A DNA stretch of 53,709 nucleotides from a virus, in the IMG/VR virus record IMGVR_UViG_3300036832_000640, positions 1 to 53,709 of that record; one strand, given 5' to 3'. A program made the position numbers and the translations under genes. Below the pieces are notes generated by a model that worked only from the letters and a program-made list of their open reading frames with translations, was not told where the DNA came from and did no database searches. The first letter of the stretch is position 1, and each line of letters starts with the position of its first letter. Below are positions 24,619-33,106 of the stretch, one piece after another.

Positions 24619-25232
24619 ACCGACGTCCCCTCATTGATCGCCTTGGTCCCGTCGGTGATGCCCGCCTGTGTGGCGTTGCCAAGGCTCTGGGCGGCGTATT
24701 GCACGCCCGCTTTGCTGTCCCGAGTACCTGTCGCTGGCGCCTGACCGTATTCGACGAACGACATGTCAAACACACAGTAGCCGCCAAACCTGTCCTCTTC
24801 GGTAATTCGATAGCGCGTACACATGACATTGAGAATGCCAAGCAGCGGCAGTTGCAGGTTGCCCGGACCCTCGGTCTCCAGTGCCACGATCAGGCTGTCA
24901 CGCGCCGGAATGTAATTCTTTTTCTTGAGAGGATCGTTCGGAAACATCGTCTCATTGCCAAAAACGATGATGTAGCCCCGAACCGTGAACTCAACAGCGC
25001 GACGACCCATGTCCTCGGCGTAGGGCACGTCGCGTTTGGGAAATTCGTGCGTCACGACGCGGCGGGCCGATTCGCGAACGCCGGTGTCCACATAAAACGC
25101 GCCCGTGTTGCGGTCGCGAAAATAAGCGCGCTGGAGTTGGCCCCGCCACTCCTTGCCGAAACTGGTAATGGTCGTGGCTTTGCCGGGATCGAGGTTGACG
25201 GGAAACTGCTGCGGAATGAGCGACAGTGGCAT
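24615..25232 (-). CDS. gpN-like protein, N-terminal DNA_circ_N domain (split gene)
   Basis: A 205-residue protein with 'ATTITSFGKEWRGQLQRAYFRDRNTGAFYVDTG', 'RRVVTHEFPKRDVPYAEDMGRRAVEFTVRGYI' and 'VSFVEYG'-like end, the DNA_circ_N domain of Mu gpN. The family is normally one chain of about 400-500 residues that forms a tail/baseplate ring; here it stops after the first domain. TGATG overlap with the tape measure gene. Confidence 0.85.
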   Translation of the reverse strand: MPLSLIPQQFPVNLDPGKATTITSFGKEWRGQLQRAYFRDRNTGAFYVDTGVRESARRVVTHEFPKRDVPYAEDMGRRAVEFTVRGYIIVFGNETMFPNDPLKKKNYIPARDSLIVALETEGPGNLQLPLLGILNVMCTRYRITEEDRFGGYCVFDMSFVEYGQAPATGTRDSKAGVQYAAQSLGNATQAGITDGTKAINEGTSV

Positions 25233-27844
25233 CAGTTGTCTCCTCCCCTCATATAGCTGCGCGCAGTATCGGCCGTGCTGGGACCGGTGTCGGTTGGCAT
25301 CATCGTCGTCTGCCGCTGCATCGAAGTGGCCCGCAGCAGATTGTTGCCGTTGTAATCGACCTTGGTGCCCGGCGGCGCGCTGACATCGACGCTTAATTTG
25401 CCGGTCGAGTTGATGCTGGCGCCGTTCTGCCGATCGATGGCACTGCGGTCGATCGCCCCTCGATCAACACGCAGACGCGGCTCGCCGTAAGACCTCGGCG
25501 ACAACAGGCTGTTGTCTTGCGGCAGTCCTCCCGAGAAGGCGCTGGAGTGCCCGGCCATCGACTCGGGGCTGAAATAATTTTCGCGGCGCCGCTGTATCCG
25601 CTCTCCAGCCTCTTTCAGCGACTCGGCGGTAAGACTCGGCCGCGTCGTTCCAACCTGACTTGGATCGAGGCTCGCAACTTGGGGCGGACCATCACGCGAC
25701 TCGGTGCTCTTGGCGGCAGCCAGATCACGCTCGCGCTGCCGCGTAGCCCAACGGCGACCTTGCTCTCCATGGTATGAGAACCACGCACCTTGAACCTTGT
25801 GCATGTTGTAGTAGGCTCTGTTCCCCATGTACTTGGCGAAGTTAGGATCGCCCGCCATACCTTGATCGGTCGCGTAGTCGGTAATGTTTGATCCGGCTCC
25901 CACCTTTTCGAGCGCCGCTATCCCCCTGCTCCTCTGAGCTTCTGAAATCCTCCCGCTGACCATGTGGTGTTTGACGGGACCATATTGTCCAGAATGCAAT
26001 GCCTGATTTATCGTCATGCCGTGCATGCTGGCGTAGTTAAACAGTTGCTCCAAATTGGATTGGACACCGCCTTCATGCTGCATGGCGTCGATTGCAAAGT
26101 CCCTTAGTTTAGGATTGTCTTGCAGCTCCTTGATGTGTTGCTGGCGTTGCGCAGCTAAACTCCCGCTGGCGTCACCGCCCTGCGCGCCAGTTATCGCCTC
26201 GCTGCTCGTCTCTGCCGGACGACGACCGCCCGGCGCCGTTCCAGCCTTGCCACCAAGCCCGCCGCCGCCTTTCTTCGCCCAACCCGGCATGAATTGTTCA
26301 AGGTCTCCTTGCGCCGGGCTACCACCACCAGCACCCGCTGCAGCTCCGCCGCCGCCACCACCACCACCGCCGCCACCACCGCTCAGAGCGCCCCTCCATG
26401 CGTCCGGCGTGCCCGCTCCTGCCGCGGCTGCGCCTGCCGAGCCGCCAAACGAGGCCGCCTGAAAGCCACCTTTCCCCGCGCCGCCGGTTTGGAGAAAGCC
26501 GTAGAACTGAACCAGCGCATCGTACACGCCGCCCTTGATGATCTCTTGTGCAGCACCACTGCCACTGCCGCCGCCGAACCCCTCGACATTGTCGTTGGCG
26601 CCGCCGAATGAGATCGGCCTATAGCCGCCCCTCAACTGCTCTGCGTGAGACCCAAGCAGTTTCTCACGCTGCGCTTCCTTCAATCGCTCTAATCGTTCTT
26701 CGCGCAGTTTGTCCGGTCTCTCCCCTTTGAGAAGAAGCCCCGATGCGCCAAGGTCGGTTGCCGCCGCGCCGATCGGGTCCTTGTGATAGCGCTCGGGGAG
26801 CATTTTTTCGAACTTGATGATCGCATCGACCGCTTGCCCAATGCCTTCAAGACTTCCCTTGATGCTGTCCAAGATCGGTTGCATCTCGTGCAGCACGCTT
26901 TTTACTTTGTCGAAATTCGGACCCAGTTTGTCCAATGCCGCCGACACCTGCGGCAGGCCCCACGCCAGAATTTCATCCTTGATGTCGGAGGCCTTCTTGT
27001 AAATTTCCGCCCACTGGAGAGCGATGCTGCGGCTCAGCTTTTCGATTCTGTCGGCCTCCTCCAGCATTTCCTTGGTTGGTGGTTTCGCCGCCGGGAGGTC
27101 CATCAGATTTGTGGACTGGCCCAACTGCCCCATGAGCCGGTTGGCTATGCCGCGGGCGACCTCGGGCGCTTTGCCCTGCTTGAGCCAGTATTCGTTGAGG
27201 TCGATCTGCGCCTGTCGCGCCATGTTCTGTCGCTTGATCGCATCGGTTTCCAGCGTGTACCGATCAAGCCAGTTCGCCGGGAGTCCCTGCCCAAGCAAGG
27301 ATTGCCGCAGCTTCGAACCGTTCAGATTGAGATCGACCAATGCCTCCTGCATCCGGCCAAGCTGCGCAGCCGTGGTTTCGGCGGAGATGCCAAGCGCTTC
27401 ATTCTGCGTGGTGATGTCCTTCAATTGACCATAGGTCATGCCCAGCGCTCTCGCGGTCTGACTGAGCTGGAACACCTCGCGTGAGAACTTGAATACCGAG
27501 ATGCCATAGGCCGCGAAGGCGGCACCGACAGCCGCGACGCCAAGGGCAAGACTACCAAGGCCAACAACCGCCAATCGCGTTGCGGGCGCGAGCGCGGCCA
27601 TGCCTTCATTGACGCCCTTCAAACCTTGGCTCGCCTCGCGGAAGCCAAGCGCAAGCTCCGGAAACGCCTCTAAGCCGCGCCGCGCCGCGAGGCCCATCTG
27701 CAGCATGCCGCGGGTCGTCTCCTCGGCCGAACGGCTCAAATCCTTGAGCGCCCTCTCCACGCTCGTGACTTGCGGCGCCGCCTGCGCCGTTGCCGTGCCA
27801 GCCCGCTGCACGCTTGTCGCCACATTGCCGAAGGCGGTCGTCAC
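25232..27844 (-). CDS. tape measure protein with cell-wall-hydrolase-like C-terminal region
   Basis: 870 residues from the GTG at 27844. The helical N-terminal half includes a hydrophobic stretch near 90-120; the centre is Gly-rich with a long poly-Gly run. A compact C-terminal domain has 'AMQHEGG', 'NQALHSGQYGPV', 'GSNITDYATDQGM', like hydrolase-type domains in other tape measures. The protein sets tail length. The frame stays open upstream for 37 more residues, to an ATT at 27955 that follows GGAG, with a coding-like sequence ('ELKLSVNLVDNASAGLANIR'). The true start is therefore probably upstream of the GTG. Confidence 0.85.
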   Translation of the reverse strand: MTTAFGNVATSVQRAGTATAQAAPQVTSVERALKDLSRSAEETTRGMLQMGLAARRGLEAFPELALGFREASQGLKGVNEGMAALAPATRLAVVGLGSLALGVAAVGAAFAAYGISVFKFSREVFQLSQTARALGMTYGQLKDITTQNEALGISAETTAAQLGRMQEALVDLNLNGSKLRQSLLGQGLPANWLDRYTLETDAIKRQNMARQAQIDLNEYWLKQGKAPEVARGIANRLMGQLGQSTNLMDLPAAKPPTKEMLEEADRIEKLSRSIALQWAEIYKKASDIKDEILAWGLPQVSAALDKLGPNFDKVKSVLHEMQPILDSIKGSLEGIGQAVDAIIKFEKMLPERYHKDPIGAAATDLGASGLLLKGERPDKLREERLERLKEAQREKLLGSHAEQLRGGYRPISFGGANDNVEGFGGGSGSGAAQEIIKGGVYDALVQFYGFLQTGGAGKGGFQAASFGGSAGAAAAGAGTPDAWRGALSGGGGGGGGGGGGAAAGAGGGSPAQGDLEQFMPGWAKKGGGGLGGKAGTAPGGRRPAETSSEAITGAQGGDASGSLAAQRQQHIKELQDNPKLRDFAIDAMQHEGGVQSNLEQLFNYASMHGMTINQALHSGQYGPVKHHMVSGRISEAQRSRGIAALEKVGAGSNITDYATDQGMAGDPNFAKYMGNRAYYNMHKVQGAWFSYHGEQGRRWATRQRERDLAAAKSTESRDGPPQVASLDPSQVGTTRPSLTAESLKEAGERIQRRRENYFSPESMAGHSSAFSGGLPQDNSLLSPRSYGEPRLRVDRGAIDRSAIDRQNGASINSTGKLSVDVSAPPGTKVDYNGNNLLRATSMQRQTTMMPTDTGPSTADTARSYMRGGDN

Positions 27845-27990
27845 CTGACCTGCCGTCTGAGTCAGTTGCGTGAGCTGAGTGCGAATGTTGGCCAGCCCCG
27901 CCGACGCATTGTCGACGAGGTTGACGGATAATTTTAGTTCTTCAAAGTCAGGAATTTTTCATTCTCCGCAGATTAAAGCGGTGCATAATT

Positions 27991-28179
27991 TCAGCCATCG
28001 TCTGAAGCTGCTCGTTCCTGCTCCATTATGCGCGCAAGCTCACCGGTCCTCGCCATGTGGACGTCAACCTCGGTCAAGCCCATCTCAAGGAAGACTGTTG
28101 GCGAGACGTGAAAATACCGCGCCAGCCGGTAGCAATCGAGAACCAGATCGTTTCCTACCATGCCGCCGGATCGGGAAGA
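27991..28179 (-). CDS. tail assembly chaperone, -1 frame extension
   Basis: The downstream frame of the chaperone pair. It would be reached from the 28155-28562 frame by a -1 slip on T TTT TTT (28185-28179), adding 62 residues with 'LVLDCYRLARYFHVSPTVFLEMGLTEVDVHMARTGELARIM', typical of the GpE'/gp41' helical extension. It could alternatively start alone at ATG 28161, which overlaps the first stop as ATGGTAG. Fused product: 190 residues. Confidence 0.72.
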   Translation of the reverse strand, partial: SSRSGGMVGNDLVLDCYRLARYFHVSPTVFLEMGLTEVDVHMARTGELARIMEQERAASDDG

Positions 28180-28562
28180 AAAAAACCGCGCAACCGATAA
28201 GCGCACGAATTCCAGTCTCGCGGGTCCATCATCTCAATGAACGGCTGTAAGACGCCCGAGAGCACGGCAATCATCGTCGTCATCTTGCGATCGATGATAA
28301 TCACGTCGCCATTCTGATCGATGTGACACGGATTGCCGTAGCGGTTGATGTCGCCGCCGGTCGGCTCACGAAACGACAGCTCCTTCACCATGTCGCCCTT
28401 GGGACCGCGCACCGGCTTGTGCAACAGCCGCACCTTGATCGGCCACGTCTCCGCGACCGGCTCGCTCGGAGCGGACTCGTGGTCGATCACCGGGCCAGTT
28501 GGCTTCTCGTCATCGACTGGCTCGGTGGCGACGAAACCTTCTCTCTTGTCTGGTTTGTTCAT
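28155..28562 (-). CDS. tail assembly chaperone (Mu gp41/GpE type), zero frame
   Basis: A 135-residue protein with an acidic N-terminus and the core 'VRLLHKPVRGPKGDMVKELSFREPTGGDINRYG', the signature of Mu gp41-like tail assembly proteins. It lies between tube and tape measure, as expected. Ten codons before its stop the sequence GGT TTT TTT C contains a classic slippery heptamer, so a fraction of ribosomes should continue into the -1 frame. Confidence 0.85.
   Translation of the reverse strand: MNKPDKREGFVATEPVDDEKPTGPVIDHESAPSEPVAETWPIKVRLLHKPVRGPKGDMVKELSFREPTGGDINRYGNPCHIDQNGDVIIIDRKMTTMIAVLSGVLQPFIEMMDPRDWNSCAYRLRGFFLPDPAAW
28179..28185 (-). other. T TTT TTT programmed -1 frameshift site
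   Basis: Seven consecutive T on the minus strand in the register X XXY YYZ (codons 127-128 of the chaperone). A -1 slip gives TCT next and opens the 62-residue extension. Same design as phage P2 E/E', which also slips on a T-run. Inferred from sequence and position. Confidence 0.75.
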
Positions 28563-28594
28563 GTTCTCTCCACGCTATCAAAAGGCAACGCTGA

Positions 28595-29017
28595 TCAGAA
28601 GGCGACGCCAGCCGTTTGGATGTTGGTTTGCTCGGTGAGCGTTGGCGGCGAGCTGCCGAGGATTTCCTCGCACCAGATTCCCTCCCAGCGGACTCGCACC
28701 TGACCGTCACGGGTGTTGGCCTCCAGCGCGGCTTTGCATGCCGCACCGACCAGCGAATAGGTGTGGCCGTTGGCGAGCTGGGCGACCACGGTCACGTCGG
28801 TCATGCCATCCAGATTTTCGAGCTGCATATCCGGCGTGGTCGAAATATCGCCCTCGATGTAGGGCACGCGCGGCAGCTCCTGAAACCCGTGAACGCCATC
28901 CTGTCCGGCGATCATGGTCCGCTCGATCGGCGACGAGCTGACGGTGAAGTTGCCGCGCAACCGCAGTTGGTTTCCAGCGACCTGCAGGAAGGCAATTCCG
29001 GCAAATTTTTGTGCCAT
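28595..29017 (-). CDS. tail tube protein (Mu gpM family)
   Basis: A 140-residue protein: 'GNQLRLRGNFTVSSSPIERTMIAGQDGVHGFQELPRVPYIEGDIS', then 'GMTDVTVVAQLANGHTYSLVGA', a compact beta-barrel pattern of Mu-type tube proteins. It lies directly after the sheath gene with CAGGAG before its ATG. Forms the inner tube. Confidence 0.9.
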   Translation of the reverse strand: MAQKFAGIAFLQVAGNQLRLRGNFTVSSSPIERTMIAGQDGVHGFQELPRVPYIEGDISTTPDMQLENLDGMTDVTVVAQLANGHTYSLVGAACKAALEANTRDGQVRVRWEGIWCEEILGSSPPTLTEQTNIQTAGVAF

Positions 29018-29069
29018 CTTGATTTACTCCTGTGTGTTTTGAAGTTGGGGAAAGAGCGACGTGGGGCTA

Positions 29070-30629
29070 TTACGCCCCGCCGCCCGCGGCGATCTGAAGA
29101 CCGGTGATGCTGGCATCGACACCGCGGTTGTACTGCAGGCGGAACTGAGCCAGCACGGCAAACACCCGGAGCTGGTTGATCAGATCGGGCGGATACAGCA
29201 CGTTGACGCGGTTCGGGTTGTTGATGTCGCGCTCAACCAGCAGGTTGGACTTGAAGGCGGCGATGTTCTCCACCAGACCGTTGAACATGTCGACCCGGTA
29301 TTCCGCGACCAGCTCCGCCTTGATCAGGCTCGGCGTGACGATGGCCTGACCCGGACCGAACCGCGTCCCGTCATCGGCGAGCTTGTGCCGCGGGAAGGCC
29401 GACGTGATCGCCTGCTTTTGATTGCGCAGCAGCCGCGCCAGCGTCGCCAGCGTCGTCACCAGCTCGTAGGCATCGTCGCCCTGACCATACAGATTGAGCT
29501 GATAGGTCGTGGTCTCTCGCAGGATCATCGGCAGATTATTGGCGTCGGCTTCCTGCGTCGCGATTCCCGTGCCAGCCAGCGTGTTCAGCTCCGGCCGGTT
29601 GAAGCGCTGATAGAGCGGCGCGGTCAAAATGCCAGTGAGTTCGAGCGTTTGCAGCGGTCGCGCCGGATCGTTGATCAGAGCGCGCTGCGCCTTGGCAGCG
29701 TAGGCGGCTGCCCACTCATAATTCGGCGATGGCGATGCTGGCTCGACGGCCATGATCGAGGTGACCCCGCTGTTGCGGGTTGCACCGAATGTGATCAATG
29801 TCGGGTAGTCGCCACGTTTCGCCGAGAAGATGTGACCAAAGAGTTGACGCATCCAGCCCCATCGTCCGGTGTCGGTGAAGCCGTATTCCAATTCCCACGC
29901 CAGCAGCGTCGTCGAATCGGTCCATGGCAGCGCCACATACTCGAAAATTTTCTCGCCGAGATTGGCAATCGCATTGGTGAACACCGGAACACCAACGCCG
30001 CCGCTCAGCATGCCCAAGCCGGAATAGGTCATGGTGATGCCGGTCGGGAGTTCTTCGCTGCCGATGCGCCCGTAGTAGCTGTCGCTCATGGTGATGTCGT
30101 TGCCGCTGGCGCCCTTCCAGTTGCACGTCACCGTCACCGCGGTCGCGGTCGCAACCGCACTCACCGGGAAATCAAACTCGGCATTGATCGCCGCCGCAAT
30201 CGCCGTGCAAATCGCGGCAATCGTATCGGACGCCCCGATGTTGACCGGCAGATGGTGGCCTCCGATGTAAAGATCGATGGTGCCAGCCTCATGGCTCCCG
30301 GCCGCCGTCGGCGTGATCGTGCCGAAAGCCGCGACGCCCGCGACCGGCTCCGCGACCGGCAGTCCCCAAACCTCATTCGCAAAATTGTTGGCGAAGAACG
30401 CAGCGAACATGTTCGAAAGCATCGAGCCTTCGCCGAATTGTTTGTCGGCCTGCGCCTGCGTCCCGATCGGAATGGCGACATCCGGCAGAGCGACGCCAGT
30501 CGTTAGCTTGATGCCGACGAGCAGCGCGGGCTGATGAATGGTCCAGAGACCAGCCTTTGATGGGTCGACTTCGACCCAGTAAAGCGGGAGCCTCCAGTCG
30601 GCAGGTATGTTGGCAAAGCTAATTGGCAT
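29070..30629 (-). CDS. contractile tail sheath protein (Mu gpL family)
   Basis: A 519-residue protein. 'DVAIPIGTQAQADKQFGEGSMLSNMFAAFFANN' near residue 50, 'PTLITFGATRNSGVTS' mid-way, and the family's closing segments 'SAFPRHKLADDGTRFGPGQAIVTP' and 'VNVLYPPDLINQLRVFAVLAQFRLQY' identify Mu-type sheath. This shows the virion is a myovirus. AGGAG precedes the ATG. Complete. Confidence 0.95.
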   Translation of the reverse strand: MPISFANIPADWRLPLYWVEVDPSKAGLWTIHQPALLVGIKLTTGVALPDVAIPIGTQAQADKQFGEGSMLSNMFAAFFANNFANEVWGLPVAEPVAGVAAFGTITPTAAGSHEAGTIDLYIGGHHLPVNIGASDTIAAICTAIAAAINAEFDFPVSAVATATAVTVTCNWKGASGNDITMSDSYYGRIGSEELPTGITMTYSGLGMLSGGVGVPVFTNAIANLGEKIFEYVALPWTDSTTLLAWELEYGFTDTGRWGWMRQLFGHIFSAKRGDYPTLITFGATRNSGVTSIMAVEPASPSPNYEWAAAYAAKAQRALINDPARPLQTLELTGILTAPLYQRFNRPELNTLAGTGIATQEADANNLPMILRETTTYQLNLYGQGDDAYELVTTLATLARLLRNQKQAITSAFPRHKLADDGTRFGPGQAIVTPSLIKAELVAEYRVDMFNGLVENIAAFKSNLLVERDINNPNRVNVLYPPDLINQLRVFAVLAQFRLQYNRGVDASITGLQIAAGGGA

Positions 30630-30680
30630 TTGGGTTTACTCCTATTGGGTTGTTGGTTTTGAAGCAGAGCCGATGCGCGG

Positions 30681-31094
30681 CTAGGCCGCGGGCGGCGGTT
30701 GCTGCTGCGATTTTGATTTCGAACCATTATCCTTCGGCTCGACCTTTCCTCTGCGGGCCGCAGCCTGTTCGCGGGCATTGAGCGACGGATCATCCGGAGC
30801 TGCATCGCCGGAGCCCGGACCATCGGTCCGCACCGAGCCATCCGCGATACGACGCGCGGTGAAGCTGTCGTTGGGCCACTCGACCGCCTGATCGATGGTG
30901 TCGCGGAAGCGTGTCCCGTTGGCGTGCCGCAGCACTTCGCGCATGGTCTCGTTGGCAGCCCATACCTTGATCGTCGCGGAACGACCTTCCGCAACGACCC
31001 GTAATCGGCGTTGGCGTGCCTCGCGCAGCTTCGCGCGCGGATCGACTGGGGTCTGGTTGTTCTGATTCTGGTTGTTCTGATTATTGTTCGTCAT
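30681..31094 (-). CDS. small structural-region protein (DUF2635-like position)
   Basis: A 137-residue protein. N-terminus Asn/Gln-rich ('MTNNNQNNQNQNNQ'), core 'WPNDSFTARRIADGSV' near residue 82, and a Lys/Gln/Pro-rich tail. The core recalls the short 'W.D.FT.RRL.DG.V' proteins encoded just before the sheath in Mu-like phages (Mu gp38/DUF2635). Start at 31094 after AAAGGACGAGGACC, overlapping the previous stop. Confidence 0.65.
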   Translation of the reverse strand: MTNNNQNNQNQNNQTPVDPRAKLREARQRRLRVVAEGRSATIKVWAANETMREVLRHANGTRFRDTIDQAVEWPNDSFTARRIADGSVRTDGPGSGDAAPDDPSLNAREQAAARRGKVEPKDNGSKSKSQQQPPPAA

Positions 31095-31767
31095 GGTCCT
31101 CGTCCTTTCGTTTGGTTTGCGCCGCCGTGAATAGATATTCCGCTCCGGTCTGGAGCCGCTGAGCCATTTCGTCTGCGGTGTCGCCCGCCTTGACGCCGGT
31201 CCGCACACCGATTTGCAACAGATCGTCGGTGATGATCGGCGCGTAGTCGGCGCCGTACTTCACGGTGGCGTCGTACTGCATTTCGCCGATCGGCAATTCG
31301 TTGTTGAGCCCGGCGTTGCCGTAGACATGCCGTCGCGTTCCGCGCGAGACGCCTTCGATGCGGACATTGTCCGGGGTGCCGATGCCGCCGGGATAGGAGC
31401 GGGTGTCGAAGAAGTTCGTCAGGTAGGGATCACGCCACAACGTGTTCATGATGGTCCAGAACGCCTGATCGAGCTTGGCCTCGCAGGCCACCGGATCGTT
31501 GTTGACGACGATGACCGAGAACCCGAGCTTCAATAGATGCGTGAAGCGAATTTCGCCCGCGTTCAGATCGCCGTCCGGCGTCATGTCCTCGTTGACAAAG
31601 TAGACGCCGAGATACGGCAATTGCGCCGCCTGAATTTGCAGCGCCTTGTTCTTGCGCGCGGTGAATCCGGCAAAGAATGGCGTGCCGACCAGCTTGTCGA
31701 AAAACACGTCGCGGATCACAAAGCTGAAACTTTGGACCTCCGTGATGGTGGGCGGCATCGCGTTCAT
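31081..31767 (-). CDS. tail terminator / head-tail completion protein
   Basis: A 228-residue protein: 'LPYLGVYFVNEDMTPDGDLNAGEIRFTHLLKLGFSVIVVNNDP' and 'LDQAFWTIMNTLW' fit tail-terminator-type proteins placed between connector and sheath genes. ATGA overlap at its start. The family assignment is from pattern and position. Confidence 0.7.
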   Translation of the reverse strand: MNAMPPTITEVQSFSFVIRDVFFDKLVGTPFFAGFTARKNKALQIQAAQLPYLGVYFVNEDMTPDGDLNAGEIRFTHLLKLGFSVIVVNNDPVACEAKLDQAFWTIMNTLWRDPYLTNFFDTRSYPGGIGTPDNVRIEGVSRGTRRHVYGNAGLNNELPIGEMQYDATVKYGADYAPIITDDLLQIGVRTGVKAGDTADEMAQRLQTGAEYLFTAAQTKRKDEDHDEQ

Positions 31768-32129
31768 GATGGCCGCGCCGTCAACACCTTGCGCACCACC
31801 AATGTGGTTTCACCGCCTCCGTTAGGTTCGACGTTGATCACCTCGTAGATGCCAAGGTCGGGGCCGCCATCGGGATCGGCCGGGACGTGGATTTGATCAA
31901 GCTGCGATGGGATCACCGCGAATTCCTCGTCGCGCACATCGATGATGGTTTGCGCGTCGGAGACGATCGAGCCGTCTTCCGCCTGCACGTCGATCGGTCG
32001 GGTGCCATAAATGCCGCGCGCGGTGTAGGCAGGCAGTCCCATCTGCGAGGCCAGCGGCATCACAGTGATCGGGCGCGCAAACATGTCGTAATTCGGCAGA
32101 TAGACCAGCGTCGAAAAATTTACAGCCAT
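31764..32129 (-). CDS. head-tail joining protein, unknown family
   Basis: A 121-residue beta-rich protein ('YDMFARPITVMPLASQMG', 'VIPSQLDQIHVPADPDGGPDLGIYEVINVEPNGGGETTLVVRKV'). The start at 32129 has GGGAGG upstream. Size, fold type and position between neck and terminator genes suggest a head-closure/stopper protein, which is inference. Confidence 0.65.
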   Translation of the reverse strand: MAVNFSTLVYLPNYDMFARPITVMPLASQMGLPAYTARGIYGTRPIDVQAEDGSIVSDAQTIIDVRDEEFAVIPSQLDQIHVPADPDGGPDLGIYEVINVEPNGGGETTLVVRKVLTARPS

Positions 32130-32479
32130 GTCATGGCCTCCCCGCACATTTCCACCATGCGGTCTCGCAGTTGCTGGAATAATTCCGGGCGCAGGATCGG
32201 CCGGTGGTGACCGCCCGGCCGCCCGGCCGCGATGCGGGCTCGCCTGCGAACTGATTTGCGAGCTTCGGGCTTGTCCCTGCGCAATCGCGACCGCGGATAA
32301 ATCGTGGTCGAGACCGACAGCCCGCTGCCTTCAACCTTCGGGAAGTGACGATGCAGGTCGTCCCGCTGCCACACGAGGAAGGTGTTCGAGGTTTGCTGTT
32401 CTAAATCCGCCAATCGCCGCGCAATCTCGTCGAGCTGCTTCAGCGCCCCGTCGGCGTCGACGGTGATCTCGAATGGCAT
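32120..32479 (-). CDS. minor tail/neck protein
   Basis: A 119-residue protein: N-terminal helix 'GALKQLDEIARRLADLEQQTSNTFLVWQRDDL' and a very basic second half ('RSRLRRDKPEARKSVRRRARIAAGRPGG'). It resembles HK97 gp10-like neck proteins in position and helix-plus-basic layout. Start at 32479; the longer frame is a shadow over the connector gene. Confidence 0.62.
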   Translation of the reverse strand: MPFEITVDADGALKQLDEIARRLADLEQQTSNTFLVWQRDDLHRHFPKVEGSGLSVSTTIYPRSRLRRDKPEARKSVRRRARIAAGRPGGHHRPILRPELFQQLRDRMVEMCGEAMTWL

Positions 32480-32487
32480 GGGGCTCT

Positions 32488-33102
32488 TTAGACCCAGTAC
32501 CGGGTGAAGGCCGACAGCACGGCCTCGACCGACGCGGGCACGCCGAGGCGATTGGCGGCGGTCCCGCCCAAGGTCGGCGTGTGGAACATGACGCGGCTTT
32601 CCTTGTGCGAGATCATGCGAACGCCGGTGACCTGAACCATCGCCAGTTGCGCCTTCCACGACGCCGCCATCAGGGTCAGGGCTTGCTTGAGCGCCAGCGG
32701 CGCATCATCGGGCAATTTATAGCCGCCGGTGTAATGCACGATGATCGGCTCGTTACGGGCGGTGAAGATCGACAGCTTGCCGGAGGCTTCCTCCAGCTCA
32801 TAATCAATCCGGTCTTCGCCGTTGGTCGTGACGCTCACAATGTCTTCCGCGAGGACCGGCCAATGCGAGAGATAAACCCGGCGGCTGCCAAGACAGCGCC
32901 ACGTCTCTTCGACTTCTTCCTTGGCGAATACCCGATTGCACCACTCCGAGATCGTTGCCGAGTTGGCTTCGATTATCCATGTCCACTGATCGTCGGTGGC
33001 CGGAGTGCCGGTCGGCGCGCCGAGCGCTGTCTTCAGCTCGGCGAGCGTCATCAGTGCGAAGCTGTCCGCTGGCGTGAGAATTTTTACGCTGACATCCGCC
33101 AT
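32488..33102 (-). CDS. head-tail connector (gp6/gp15-like adaptor)
   Basis: A 204-residue protein: 'LMTLAELKTALGAPTGTPATDDQWTWIIEANSATISEWCNRVF' is the four-helix opening of HK97 gp6-like adaptor proteins, followed by 'YLSHWPVLAEDIVSVTTNGE' and the usual 'VHYTGGYKLPDDAPLALKQALTLMAASWK' end. It forms the ring below the portal. Confidence 0.85.
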   Translation of the reverse strand: MADVSVKILTPADSFALMTLAELKTALGAPTGTPATDDQWTWIIEANSATISEWCNRVFAKEEVEETWRCLGSRRVYLSHWPVLAEDIVSVTTNGEDRIDYELEEASGKLSIFTARNEPIIVHYTGGYKLPDDAPLALKQALTLMAASWKAQLAMVQVTGVRMISHKESRVMFHTPTLGGTAANRLGVPASVEAVLSAFTRYWV

Positions 33103-33106
33103 GCGC

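Noticed and set aside
29061-30506. 481-codon plus-strand frame opposite the sheath gene
   Set aside because: Antisense shadow; the sheath protein on the minus strand matches its family across its whole length.
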